Source: Welwitschia mirabilis (lineage: Eukaryota; Gnetophyta; Gnetopsida; Welwitschiales). Taken from it: 56,550 nt of DNA. The notes under the pieces are model-generated. The model was not told the origin of the DNA, ran no database searches, and saw only the letters and a list, made by a program, of their open reading frames with translations. Made by a program: the position numbers and the translations under genes. Shown one piece after another: positions 36,210 through 47,639 of this stretch; the stretch's first letter is position 1; every line of letters starts with the position of its first letter. The stretch spans positions 126,883,359-126,939,908 of the forward strand of contig JBOZIK010000001.1 of NCBI GenBank assembly GCA_051453625.1, read 5' to 3'.

Positions 36210-38200
36210 TCATAGATGTACAAATGTCTTAAGATTAGATGAATCCAATCTCATCTCTTTAAAATTCTCAAGTAAAAGATTGCTAGTCATGGTAACTTCA
36301 TAAAGTAATATAGATGTTCCAATGATAGCATAATGTTTACTAAAGAAATAAACTAAGTAATAATTCAAAAAATGGTAGGAGGAAGTCCTCTTCNNNNNNN
36401 NNNNNNNNNNNNNNNNNNNNNNNNNNNNNNNNNNNNNNNNNNNNNNNNNNNNNNNNNNNNNNNNNNNNNNNNNNNCCATTAACTTTCTAAATTTACCTAG
36501 TGTTTAGATCAGAAATTTTAACTGATCCATTAGAATGAACTTTTTTTAAAAGATAGGAACCTAACTGATTATAGGTTAACTAGTTGTGTAAAAGATGCAC
36601 TCAATTATTATTATTTTTTTGGAAAAATAAGAACTAAATCAAATAGAAACTAATTAATAAAGGTATACAATTATTTTTGAGTAAAATCAATTGGAAGAAA
36701 AGAAAGTAAAAGGATAAAAACTTGATAGCACAAATTTCAGAATGTAAATAAGAGATGAAGAAGTGATAGATTTTATTAACAAATAATCTCTTATTATATC
36801 ATAAATCATAATTATCATTACATAATTCATTTGAGACACTACTTAAAGAACAGATTCAAGAAGTTTTGAAAGACTTTTTAGAATGTTTATAAGATTAAGA
36901 GGATCCTTAAGATTCAATTCTAAGAATGGATTATTATTAAGAAGATAAGATCTATCCCAATTTAAAATTTCATGATATCCTAAGTTATAATTTTGCAATG
37001 AGTAATCATTAAAGACATAAGGTAAAGTGGACATGATAGAAGAGGAAAGGATATTACTTTAAGTATTATATGGAGTTTTAGGAGGAAGATATTGAGAGAT
37101 ATTAGGAGTAGAATCTTTAAAATTATGAGTTTCATTAAAGTCAAGAAAAGGAATGTGGCATTGAGAATTACATGAATGTTTAAATGGAAGAGATGAAGAA
37201 ATGTGATAGAATCTTCAAGTTAATTTTTTCCATTAGAATGAATAAGTTTAATCATCTATTAATTTTTACTAAATCTCTATAGGTCCTTCCTTATGTTTCT
37301 TTTATTCATTGTTGTCTTCATCATTAGTTTGTTGAATTATTTCTTCACTTTCTTCATCATTATCTTTAACTATATGTTCCTTCTCTTGTTGAGTATTATT
37401 CTCATTTTCCAAATTGTTGTATTTATTAAAGAGATCATAAATAAAAATGTAATCATTATCTTCTTCATCGGTTTAAAAATTTTCATATTCTTTATAAAAT
37501 GATTTATCTATTTCATCTAGATTTTCTAGTAGTAAATGGATTACAGGGATATAATCTAGTATCTCAATATTATCATTTAATAATGATTATCCTTGAATTT
37601 ATTGTTGAAAATTTGAGTTGATTCATCACTATTTTCCTTTTGACCATATCCTAATAAGTGGGATGTTAAAGTTTGATTTAATATTTATTTTCTATTTTAA
37701 AGCAAGAATCATTGCAACTTGTTCCTAAGTTCTTTTCATTTTTTTCAAAGTAGGATGTAGTAGAATGAGTAGGATAGGTTTGAGAATGTTGTATTGTAAA
37801 AAAACCTTGAGATAGTTGATTTTATAACATAGTTTGTTAAAGGATTTTAATCATATTTTCTATTTTTTTGATTTTATTTTTATAAATTTTTATCAATATT
37901 TTCTTGCATCTTATTCATCCTTTTGATTAACTCATTAAATGAGTCTTCTTATTCTTTATTGTAATCCATGGGAGATGAGTCTTATTTATAGTAATTAATG
38001 GAAGATGGTTGGGGTTTGCTAAAATTATAGTAGGATGCTTCTCTAAATGAGGTGTAATTCCTAAAATTTTGAAAATATTTGTTGTTATTTTTACATGAAG
38101 CCTAAAAAATATAGGGAAAAATAAGGAGATTTACAAGAGGAAGGGGCTCAATTCCTAGTCTCAACATCATTTGGTATTGCAAGCCCTCTTTTTACAAAAA
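36210..38200 (-). pseudogene. C1 gag-like ORF of unknown family
   Basis: I do not recognise this protein. Minus strand, N- to C-terminal: a Tyr/Asn/Ser-rich segment with REASYYNFSKPQPSS (about 38050-38000), a heptad segment FNELIKRMNKMQENIDK (about 37935-37885), a segment with GFFTIQHSQTYPTHS (about 37800-37760), an acidic region, and farther down a 127-codon stretch (37224-36843) with one TAA stop containing HIPFLDFNETHNF and LNWDRSYLLNNNPFLELNL. Position after an LTR and the coiled-coil plus disordered style suggest gag, or an extra ORF as some Tat-lineage elements have. No zinc knuckle was seen. An 82-N gap (36394-36475) cuts its far end. Confidence 0.45.
36394..36475. other. Assembly gap (82 N)
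   Basis: A sized N run inside the C1 internal region. Any reading frame crossing it is an artefact. Confidence 0.99.
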
Positions 38201-38227
38201 ATTCTTGAAGTGGTCTTTTATCATTAT

Positions 38228-39491
38228 TTTTTCAGTATGTATTTATGAAGTTATTACATCCTTAAGTAAATCCGATCAATTACAAATATTTGCACAAACA
38301 CACACACTAGCATAGATAGGAGTTAAATTGAATGTCAAAATATATCAAAGGCATTAGGGTCAAAGTTAAAGAATTAATTTTAGTAAAGTATTTTTGATAT
38401 TTTCCATTTAGGTTTAAATGAAATGAAAGAATAATGTAAGAAAAAAATGCAAACTAGATACACTAATGTAATGCAAATGAAAACTAATTCTAACTAAAAT
38501 ATCTATCTGACTATCAAATCTTCCTGTCATAAAGATCAATCCTATATAACCTAGATCAATCAAGGAATTTATCAATACTCCTAGATAATCTAAGCTATTA
38601 GAAATGATAAATAAAATGTGAAAAAATGTAACAGTTAAGCTATGAAATGAAAAATAAAATGCAATGCAAAATCTAAACTAATGATTTCAACCTTAACAAA
38701 GGTTTTCCTTGATGATCTATATGAATTATAAAGCTATCACTAAATCATAATCAACATAAATCATAAGGGAGAAACATGAATAAAACTAAAATAAACTTTT
38801 CATTATTATCAAACCAACATCATGTTATAAAGTAGTAACAGCTTAATAAAGAAGATATAGCCCAACATCAAGGAAGATCCCTATTTACAATAATGAATAA
38901 ACCTCCTATCCTTCAATCTCTTATCATGAGTTTTTTAAATGCTAAAAAAGATGAAACTCAAAGTAAGAGAGAAGGAGATATTTATTACAATGAATAAACT
39001 AAGAACGGATAGTCCTAACAAATACAACAGAAACCCTAATAGTATGCAAAAAGTGCATGATATATTATAGAAGTTTGGTAAAGTTTGATGTAGTAACTAA
39101 AAATAGTTATCATCTTAACTCTTTCTCAGAAAATGGTAAGGATGATGACATGTCAAGAGAGGTCACATATCATCTTTTATCTTTGATCTAGTTAGCATCC
39201 TTATTGACATACACATGGTGTCATCTATATTATCATCCAGATGATAAAGGGAACAACAGTCTTCTCAAGCTTTTCAATCAAGTCAAATTGGCTTTATAGA
39301 TCATTAACTCTTTCTTAGAACATGAGGTATTAAAAATCATCCAAAATACCTCTAAATGTACTAGTTATTATGCATTTTTGTCATTTTATTCTTGACTCTC
39401 AATAATCATTGAAATCCAGTTAAACCTATCTAAATGTCCTACACAAGTACTCAAATTTCCCATCAAAAACATACAATTTGGCATCATAATA
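38228..39491 (-). repeat. C1 LTR2 (central LTR)
   Basis: Aligns with LTR1 and LTR3, most clearly in the segments near 38300-38400 and 39400-39490. Its ends are more decayed: CAACA reads TAATA at 39487-39491, and the start is only approximate. On the minus strand it is preceded by a purine-rich AAAGGATA, so it was a 3' LTR relative to LTR3. A near-palindrome (TTATCATC-CA-GATGATAA) lies at 39230-39247. Confidence 0.75.
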
Positions 39492-40128
39492 ATTATCCTT
39501 TAGAAATTCTCAAGTTTCTCTTTCTTTTAAGGAAAAAAATTCTTAAAGGATCCTTTTATCATTATTTAGAGAAATAAATGAGCATGATGAAACAAGAATA
39601 ATTAATTAAGATGACAAGGAAGATAAGTATAAGGTAAAGATCAAGCTTCAATCCCTCTAATATTTCATCTTTTTATCAAAATTATTTGGATCCTTAAGAC
39701 TCAAAGAATGCATAATGGCCATCATCTCATCCATTGTCTAGATGATATGTGATATGACCAATAGAATTATTTTGTAGCAAATACAAAAGAAAAACTATAG
39801 AAAAGAAAACAAAAATAAAAATACTACTAGTTATCTACTTAGTGATCTAAAGAACAGAGAGGATGATCTTGATATTATTACACTACTAAAAATAGAAAAC
39901 CTTATTATAGAAAGGAAAATTAAAAAAATCTAATTATAAAATATTATTTAAACATCATCTAGATAATAGCGAGGATGATAAAGCATATTAACTTTGTAGA
40001 AAAAATTATAACAAATAAACCTATGTAATTTAAAATTAAAAATACAGTACTAACTCAAATAAATAACTTGAATTGAGGTCTAAGAAACTTACCTGATATA
40101 GTGATAATCCTATATCTCCTTGTGGCCT
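39492..40128 (-). other. Short internal region between LTR3 and LTR2
   Basis: Only about 640 bp, with a PBS at one end and a purine tract at the other. No coding domain is visible. It may be the residue left after deletion of an internal region, or a leader/3'UTR fusion. Confidence 0.55.
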
Positions 40129-40146
40129 TTCTCAATAATGGTACCA
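40129..40146 (-). other. PBS of C1, tRNA-Asp type with eight transitions
   Basis: The minus strand reads TGGTACCATTATTGAGAA. Against the canonical TGGCGCCGTTGCCGGGGA there are ten matches and eight differences, all C-to-T or G-to-A. It is three bases from the LTR end (CA at 40151-40150 on the minus strand), the usual Athila/Tat layout. Confidence 0.75.
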
Positions 40147-40149
40147 AAA

Positions 40150-41409
40150 TGTTGTGGTGCATATTTATGTAATATTTTAAGTCCTTAAGAAATACCTACT
40201 AATCACAAATTCTTACATAAAATACACACTAATATAGATAAGAGTTAACTCAAATGTGATAATCCATTGAAGGCACTAGGCTACAAGTTAGAGAATTGAT
40301 TTTAGTAAAGTATTTTTAGTCTTTTCTATTAAATAAATGGAAATAAAAAATAGTGTAGTAATACAATGCAAGATAAATACTAATGTAATTCTTATAAAAG
40401 AGATGTGAATGAAATAACTCTAAGTATGAATCTATTTAACTACCAATCATTATGTTATTAAGATTATCCCACATAACTTAGATCAATTAGAAAAAGTTGT
40501 CACTTAATCCTAATCAACATAAACTATAAGGTATATTAAAAAAAATAAAAATAAATGCAACTATTATAACTACAAAAATGCAAGATGAAATGAAATACAA
40601 GTATTTAAACTAATACTATCAACCTATCAAAGATTTCTCTTATGAACTAGATCAACTATGAAAATATCACAAAATCATAATCAACATAAATTATAAGGGA
40701 TATGTGCATAATAGAAATAAAACAATATTTTTATTAATCTTAAATCAAGCATCCACTTATAAAGTGGAAACAGCTCAATGGAGAATACATAGTCTAACAC
40801 CAAGGAAGACCTCTCTCTATAGCCAGGATGAATCTCTTTTCCTTTAATCTCATATCACAAGACTTTTAGATATAAAAGATGATAATTGGGAGTAATGGCA
40901 ATGGAGTATTTATATTTCTATAAGAAAGTTTCTAGAATTAAAAAAAAAATAAAATAAATAGTAGCCCACATGAGGTGCATGACCCCATTATAAAGATAAC
41001 TCATTTGCCATATAAAATAATTGTTATCATGACTATCGTCTAGATGACTATGGGAAAGATACCCTATAATAAAAGATGACTCATCTATTTCTAGCCTTAG
41101 TCCATATCAACATCTTTATTATCTTTGAATGTATAGTTGTCTAATAATTGTCATCTTGATGACACTATTAACAACATCCTCCTGAATTCTTCAGTTAAGG
41201 GAATTCAACCTGCTAGATCATTGGACTCCTCCTTAGAATGTTAAGTGTTAGAATCTATCCAAAATACCTCCAAATGTACTAAGAGTTTACATGTTTTTAT
41301 GATTATTCCATTAGTTCTTTATAATCATCATAACTTTATGTAAACCTAATCTAAATATCTTATAAAAGTACTCAAAATACCCCATCAAATACACATTGGC
41401 ATTGCAATG
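40150..41409 (-). repeat. C1 LTR3 (5' LTR on the minus strand)
   Basis: On the plus strand it starts TGTTGTGGTGC and ends near GGCATTGCAATG. It aligns with LTR1 over its whole length. The right border is placed by comparison with gypsy copy A, whose homology resumes with GTATTGCAT at 41415. It contains a near-palindrome TGTCATCT/TGATGACA at 41149-41164. Confidence 0.85.
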
Positions 41410-41657
41410 AATTTGTATTGCATAGAAGGCAGTTATATATTATATTATATGTAAAATAAAATAAATTAAAGAGAAATAATAAAATCACAATGTTCTAATG
41501 CAACTACACTAAGGTAAATACTCCCAAGAGGCCTTTCATAGTATAATATAATAGCTATGATAACTTTACTAGGGTGTTAGTTGACCTTGATATAGAATTT
41601 TACATGTGGAGCCTTACTTCTCTATCACTGGTTTTATTCTCCTTATTGTGATATAAG

Positions 41658-41743
41658 TTAGTTATTATAACTACATATCAGTTCCTTTAAATGAAATGTG
41701 TTAGTTATTATAATTACATGTCAATTCCTTTAAATGCAATGTG
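41658..41743. repeat. Tandem duplication, 43-bp unit x2
   Basis: 41658-41700 and 41701-41743 agree at 39 of 43 positions (TTAGTTATTATAA-TACAT and so on). The unit also occurs once in gypsy copy A near 25265-25300, so the duplication arose in copy B or at the LTR4 junction. The second unit touches the start of LTR4 (41742). Confidence 0.85.
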
Positions 41744-42964
41744 TTGCGATGCGTATTTGTACTTCCAATTCCAATATTGTAAAGATCAAATTTAACTTAC
41801 AACACCTAAAAATCTAATAATATAATTACACATAATACACATTTACATAGTGGAATCAACCCATATATCATGCACTTAGAAAAGACTTCTAAAAGAGTGT
41901 TCAAAAAATTAATTTCAAAAAGATCAGAAAAATATATTTTTAAATTTTTCTTTATAGAAAATAAAATTAAAAAATGTAAGGATGAAGATGGAATGAAATG
42001 CAATGAAATGAAGTGAAATGTAGAATCAATGCAAATTTAATGCAATTAATTTATCAAACTTCTAATCTATTATCACTTATATTGGTCCTTATAGCCTATA
42101 ACAACTACAATTTCATGTCACTTCCATTACAGTTAAGATAGGTTATGAGGAAGAAATAAGAAAGTACTTAAAAATAATTTGAATTTAATCAATATCTTTA
42201 TAAATAAAATTAAAGTATATGAACTTAAAACAATAATGTCTAGATGGAAGATTCACTACCTAACACCAAGTTAGTTCTTCTCACAAGAAGAATGAATCTC
42301 CTTGCCTTAATAATCTATAAATGGCATAAGAAATTAGATGTCAAAAAGATATGGAATAAGGCCCAAGAGGATTTATTCATAGTTTGAGATGGATGGTTAA
42401 GAATCTCCACGGGATGTGAAATAAAAATATGTAATTATATGTACCATTTTATAACAAATGGATTAGTTTTACAAACTATTTTATTCACCATTCAACTATC
42501 ATCCTCATGACATAGTGGATGATCACTTCAACCACCAAATACCAGTTGACATGTGTTAAATATCCAACTTATGCTGACTGTCATCCTTGGTGTTGTCCCA
42601 ATGATATAAGAAACGACTATTAATAATATTAAATAGCTTTTACTATTCATCGTTCTACACTAATCATTTCAACAATAGATGGGATGACTATCAAATCATA
42701 TTGATTAGGCTCTTCTATTCATCATTTTGCATGTGTTGTTCCAACAACAATGTGGGCACCCAGTCTTTCATGCTTTAATCCATCTTGATTATCATCCTTT
42801 AGTCTATCATCATATAAAAATAGTTTCTTGTATTGGAAATAATTACATTTTATGATATGCATGGAAGCTTTACATAATTTATATAAATCCCCATAAATCC
42901 TATTAGTAGTACCTGAAAATATGCTCCATAAGTACGTCAAATAAGTTAATTTGGCTTCACAACA
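41742..42964 (-). repeat. C-family LTR4 (3' LTR of copy C2)
   Basis: A fourth member of the C LTR family. On the plus strand it starts TGTTGCGATGCG and ends CTTCACAACA, followed by the same purine-tract arrangement as LTR1. It has clearly separate divergence from the other three, so C2 is an independent insertion. Confidence 0.8.
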
Positions 42965-43900
42965 TAGCCTCCTACCTAGCATTTCTCAGTCTCTAATAAA
43001 GTAAGTAGATAATAAGTCACAAGTCAAAATAAAAAAATAAGCAAGAAAAGAAAACATCAAATACATGTATACATCATTAGAATTAAGTTTAGAGTACAAA
43101 ATGCAAAATACATCAAATTTGCTACAAAGTACAAGTAAAATATATGTATACTGTGAAGAATTAGCTCAACATCATTGCATATATTTACGTCAAGTAAAGG
43201 TAGGTAAAAAATTTTGATCCATAAATCATGCAATATATTGTCTACAAATACCATTACTTCCCCTTCTTCCACTACCATCAAACTAAATGTGCAAGTCATC
43301 TCGAGTTATGTAAACCATGAATAGAAGAAAAATAAATTGTTCTACATATGAAAAATAATCCTAGAGGGAAATTCAAGGTTTCCATGAACTAGATCCTATA
43401 AAAGCATGTTTTGAAGAAAAAATATTATAAACTAGAGTAATAGCTCATGATTTCAAGATTAAGTAGTCAAAGAGCTCATAAAAAAGAAAGACTGATAAGG
43501 AAAGGATCAAGAGAGAGAACATCAATGTCCTTATACTAAAGGATGATCAAGGTAAAGGTCAATTTCATTTAATGCATAATCATCAAGTGATGAAAACTAT
43601 AATAAGTAGACTAGAAAATGATGAAGTCCTAAACATTATTTTGAAAAAAGTGAGAAGAATAACTTTGAGAAGATAAACTAACAAACTATGATAAGACAAA
43701 AATGAAAATGAATACTATAGGACATGAAGAAGATTAAATTTTTCTCCTAAATACCAATCTAGTAAAACTTCTTGGTAAAGGTTATAAAGATACCTGACAT
43801 AGAAATGTATCATTTAAATTAAAACATCATAGAGTACCATTCAAAAGAGCAGTGGTCATGATAATATGTAATGGTTATTTTGCAAAGTATCAAGTCATGT
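42965..43900 (-). other. C2 3' internal fragment
   Basis: Aligns with the noncoding region next to LTR1 in C1 (34199-35650), including a TTTCTCAGTCTCTAATAAAGTAAG phrase matching TTATCAGTCTCTGGTAAAATAAG. No coding sequence. The rest of C2, including its 5' LTR, is missing; a different gypsy element follows at about 44.08 kb. Confidence 0.6.
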
Positions 43901-44079
43901 TTGGACTATAACTCAATTCATATTTAACTATGATAACCATGGTACTTTAATAAGATATCATCCAATGATCAATATACTCATATGCTCATGAATTCTACAT
44001 CTTAGAGTGACAGGAGTTTTTAAGTTAATGGGGTGTTGAATAACATTATTCATTATGTAGCCATCCACTATCTCATGAC

Positions 44080-45600
44080 CAAAAAAGACTCAAATGCTAG
44101 AATTATTAGGTGGGTTCCTCTAATGTAAGAATTTAATCTTACCATTATTTTAAGGCTAAAAAACATAACAGTGTTGTTGATCATCTTTCTAGGCTTTTTT
44201 GCTCCCATGAGGAAACTTCCATTAATGACTCTTTTCTTAATGAGTAACTCTTTGCAATTACAACTATATGCTATCTCATCTTCTCACCCTACTGCTTGGT
44301 ATGCTGACATCGTGAATTACCTTGTGACTATGAAAACTCCTCAGCATTGGAACCATAATCAATACAAAACTTTTCTCCATAGGATCGGTAACCATGAATG
44401 GAATGAACTCCATATTTATAGACATTACAAAGATCAAATTATGCATAAATGTGTATCTGAATGGAAAACCTTAGAAATCTCAAAATTTTACCATGGAGGG
44501 GTATGTGGAGGACACTTTAGTGGCTAAAAGACTATCATGAAAATTCTTCACTTTGGTTTTTATTGGCCTACTCTTTTCAAAGACTTATTTGACTTTTCTA
44601 GGAAGTGTGATGCATGTCAATACTATGGTAGCCTAACTCATTCTCATGATATGCCCCTCAAGCCCATACTTGAATGTGAATCTTTTAATTATTGGGAAAT
44701 TAATTTTATAGGCCTAATTATAGCACCTTTCCATGAGAAAAATTATATCCTTATAGCTGTGGATTATGTTACTAAGTGGGTTAAAGCTATTCCTACTACC
44801 AAAAATGATGCTTGGACCATTTTCAACTTTGTTCAAAGTCATATTTTTTAATGATTTGATTGTCCATGAATTATCATTAGTGATAAAGAAACTTATTTCA
44901 TTAATCACCTCTTTTAAAAACTTCTTTTATCCATTGGTGTTGANNNTAGAATTGATTGTGCCTTTCATCCTCAAACCAATGGTCAATCTGAAAATGTAAA
45001 GAGAGAAATTTAAAGAATGCTTTAAAAATTAGTTTTTATTAATAAGAAAACTTAATCCTCTAAACTTAATTATGTTCTTTAGTCTTACCGTACTGCTTGA
45101 TGTAACTATCTAGGCTTCTCACCTTATGAACTTGTGTACAGCAAAGTGTGTGTGTCTTACCAGTTGATGTTTGCTATAATTCTTATCGATCCACCCATTA
45201 ACTTAACCTTGTTGACTTGAATGAAAATCTTAAAATTCAACTAGTCCAACTCGATCATTTAGATGAAAAATTTACTCATGCCTTACATTGTAAACTCATT
45301 CATAAAACTCAAGTCAAGTTTAGACATGATAAAAAGATTATTCATAAATAGTTTGAACCTAGTCAATTTATCCTTTTGTATAACACCCGAGTACACTTTT
45401 GCACAACCAAGTTAACTTTTAAATGCTTACGTCCTTATATTATTGAAAAAATACACTTAAATGGCTTAGTTGAAATCTCTAATCTAAGCACTATAGAAAT
45501 CTAAAAGATTAATGAAAAAATGTTAAAACTTTATGAGTCATCTCCTGATAAAACCTTAAACATGATAGAAGCACTTGTTTTTGGAAGCCCCTCTTCATGA
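44080..45600 (+). pseudogene. gypsy D: end of RNase H and integrase (Athila/Tat type)
   Basis: Starts in late RNase H (KKDSNARIIRWVPLM, about 44083-44127) with VVDHLSRL (about 44175-44198). Integrase has the YADIVNYL segment, a zinc finger (His in FYHGG and GGHFSG, Cys in KCDAC, 44488-44618), and the core. The first catalytic Asp, in the IDFMG motif, is Asn (INFIG, 44702-44704); the second Asp (ISDKE, 44882-44884) and the Glu (NGQSE, 44990-44992) are kept. The C-terminal part with SPYELVY (about 45119) and FEPSQFILLYN (about 45353) follows. Breaks occur near 44270, 44525 and 44851, and a 3-N run at 44944-44946. Better preserved than copies A and B and probably another family. Confidence 0.92.
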
Positions 45601-45639
45601 GGAGGACCTTTATTTTGCCATTATCTAAATTCTTTCTTT

Positions 45640-46330
45640 ATGCATAACATTATAATTATGTTATCCATAATGAATTTGTTCAATATAAAACCTATATGCT
45701 CTTTACTAATAAGAGTGGGAAGAAATCGTTTTAATATATTTGTAAGAGATTTGATAATAATCTTATAGATAACATTTAAAATCATAATTGGTCCAATTAT
45801 TAATTTTATAAAGGCCTCTTGATTTGAAAAGAAATTTCACTACTTTATTATTTAGATTAGTCCCTAAAGAGCCTTTATCAAAAGCTTCAATGTGAAACAT
45901 TATAAGGACCATTGCCAATAGTATTCCAAAATCACATATAAAATTCTTGAGTCAAACCATCAATACATGGAGCTTTACCATTTTTAAGTTGTTATATAGT
46001 CTGAATAAATTTTTTTAAACATAATCTACTTTCTAAACCAAATATATTTTGATTAAAAAGAGTAAGACCTTTAAGGAATTTGTCAATTGCTTCTTCATTC
46101 ACTTTAGTAGTAAAGAAAAGAGTGGAAAAAATATTTTTAAGAAGCTTTTAAAATATCTTCTTGAAAGCTATGAATGTTTCTTCCATCATTAATAGTCTTA
46201 TTACAAGAATAAGTTATCTTATCTTTTAAGAAGTAAAATAACTCAGTATTAGCTTAATTGTCCATCGTGACTAAGATAGATGAGTACAAATTTGTGCACC
46301 TCTAGGTTGATAGTGTTGCATTTATCTAAG
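45640..46330 (-). pseudogene. LINE reverse transcriptase, N-terminal part (minus strand)
   Basis: Minus-strand reading: TIXQLKNGKAPCIDGLTQEF (about 45995-45935) is the A-KS-GPDG region that opens the L1 RT, followed by a PI-LNVIYKII segment (about 45805-45770) and LTNILKRFLPTLIS (about 45745-45705). The palm with the catalytic FADD is not present; the copy is truncated there. Confidence 0.8.
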
Positions 46331-46399
46331 TTTGTATTTTGTAATCTGGAGACCATTATAGTCTAATTAATTTTCATTCCCTTCATTTACCTTATTTTA

Positions 46400-47300
46400 G
46401 TAAAGTTAATGTATAAAATAAGTTTTTGTTGATGAATAGACAACTTGGAAGCTACTATTTTACTATAATGTTTAACAAAGCTTTAGATATGACTAATAGT
46501 ATCATACCACTAGCTAATCTAATCATGATTCCTAGTTGGCTAATAGACAAGGTTCAAAATTTGAATGAAGAGATCACACAAAGGATTTATTTGAAGATAC
46601 GTAGTGTTAAATATTACTAAATCTCTATGAATGTAATCTATTTTGTTAAATCAAAGGGATCAGGAAATAAAAAGTGATTAAAAATACCTTGACTATAGTC
46701 TACAAAAACTAAAAGATTTTTATTATGAATAACCTATACATTTCTATTCTTGGAAAGGTAAGAATGATCTAATTGAGAAGTAATGAATTCTGCCCCTTTT
46801 CTCACATTATTCTAAGTAAACCATGGAATGGTTGTATAATCTTTAATTACATCATTAACATATTAAAGATAAGACCTTATTTTGTATTAAAAGCCACTAT
46901 TACTTCTGCCCCATTTATTCAACTCATTTTCTATCATATTAAAGTTACTTACAACTAGCCAAGTGGCATCTAGAAGAGAGGCATGAAGCCAATCCCATAA
47001 ATCATAGCAATCTTGCAAAGATAAGGTACATAGGTATATAAATTACTAATAATAACATTATCCAATTTTATAAAAATCCAAACATGATTTCCTAAATGAT
47101 CTCTACCTGAGTTAATAATAAAAGTTTCTAGAGTTTACTTAAAAGGGATAATATCTTTTTCTTTACTTGCTTGATGAGTGGTATTAAAAATAATGCTATT
47201 AGAAAAAATAGCATTACAACTTACCTAAAGGTTAAAACCCTAAATCTTAACCTTTTATAAAAGAATAATGTCAAAGATTTGTTTTGAAATATATTCTTGG
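46400..47300 (-). pseudogene. LINE endonuclease remnant
   Basis: The minus strand reads LLDATWLVVSNFNMIENELN (about 46975-46915), corresponding to the W-V-GDFN-I motif of the APE-type endonuclease; the GD of GDFN is SN here. Farther on IPWFT-NNVRKG (about 46830-46790) and LDHSYLS (about 46772-46752) match the WTWNN and R-LDR motifs. A KNLLVFVDYS segment (about 46720-46690) occupies the place of the SDH motif. Several stops. Confidence 0.8.
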
Positions 47301-47639
47301 ACTATTTTCAATAGAGGTCCAAAATCCTTAAACATTATAGGAGAAAAATTTCATGAATAAAACATTAAGTTGGAGGAACTTCCCTCTTCAAGCCATTTAA
47401 ATAAATTCTAGTACTTAAAATTTGGTTGCAACTAGTCTACTTTGTACTCCATTATTTAACTTACTAGGTCTATTATTGATTTCTATGAAATTAAACAAAA
47501 GATTGGATCTGGTGATAATGGCATAAGCTTTTCTATTAACTATTTATCATCCATTACTATTTATCTATGGTTCTGAATATTAATTATTCTCACTGGAGAT
47601 TTACTTTTGATTATTGTTTTCTTAAATCATTTCATCTGA

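Larger units (their letters stand above)
32930..41409 (-). mobile_element. Minus-strand LTR element C1, three LTRs, no polymerase seen
   Basis: An 8.48-kb insertion in gypsy copy B. On the minus strand the order is LTR3 (41409-40150), PBS (40146-40129), a short leader (40128-39492), LTR2 (39491-38228), a gag-like coding region (about 38200-36500), a 2-kb noncoding region, a polypurine tract (34214-34199) and LTR1 (34198-32930). The LTRs are about 1.26 kb with TGTTG...CAACA ends. The PBS is the tRNA-Asp type used by Athila/Tat elements. No protease, RT or integrase motif was found, so the copy looks non-autonomous. The extra central LTR suggests recombination between copies or a nested partial copy. 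Confidence 0.8.
29917..41657 (+). mobile_element. gypsy copy B, split by the C1 insertion
   Basis: Homologous to copy A from just before RT to the 3' noncoding part. Left part 29917-32929, right part 41410-41657; the 8.48 kb between them is element C1. The homology to A starts near 29917 with AATTGATTTAAATG (A: about 21935), so gag and protease are absent. The order is RT, RNase H, integrase, 3' noncoding, plus strand. At C1 the flanks are ACTCT (32925-32929) and AATTT (41410-41414); copy A has ACTCT in the corresponding place, which fits a mutated 5-bp target-site duplication. Confidence 0.85.

Noticed and set aside
36210-36479. Open frame of 89 codons on the minus strand
   Set aside because: Its first third is the 82-N gap, so the start is not real. 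The remaining part is discussed as the far end of the C1 region only.
37293-37502. Very hydrophobic 69-codon plus-strand ORF, as a membrane protein
   Set aside because: It is the antisense of the acidic part of the C1 gag-like ORF; runs of Phe, Ile and Leu are the usual shadow of AT-rich sequence.
42722-42982. 86-codon minus-strand ORF as a gene
   Set aside because: It lies within LTR4 and crosses its border into the polypurine tract; the aligned LTR copies do not keep the frame.
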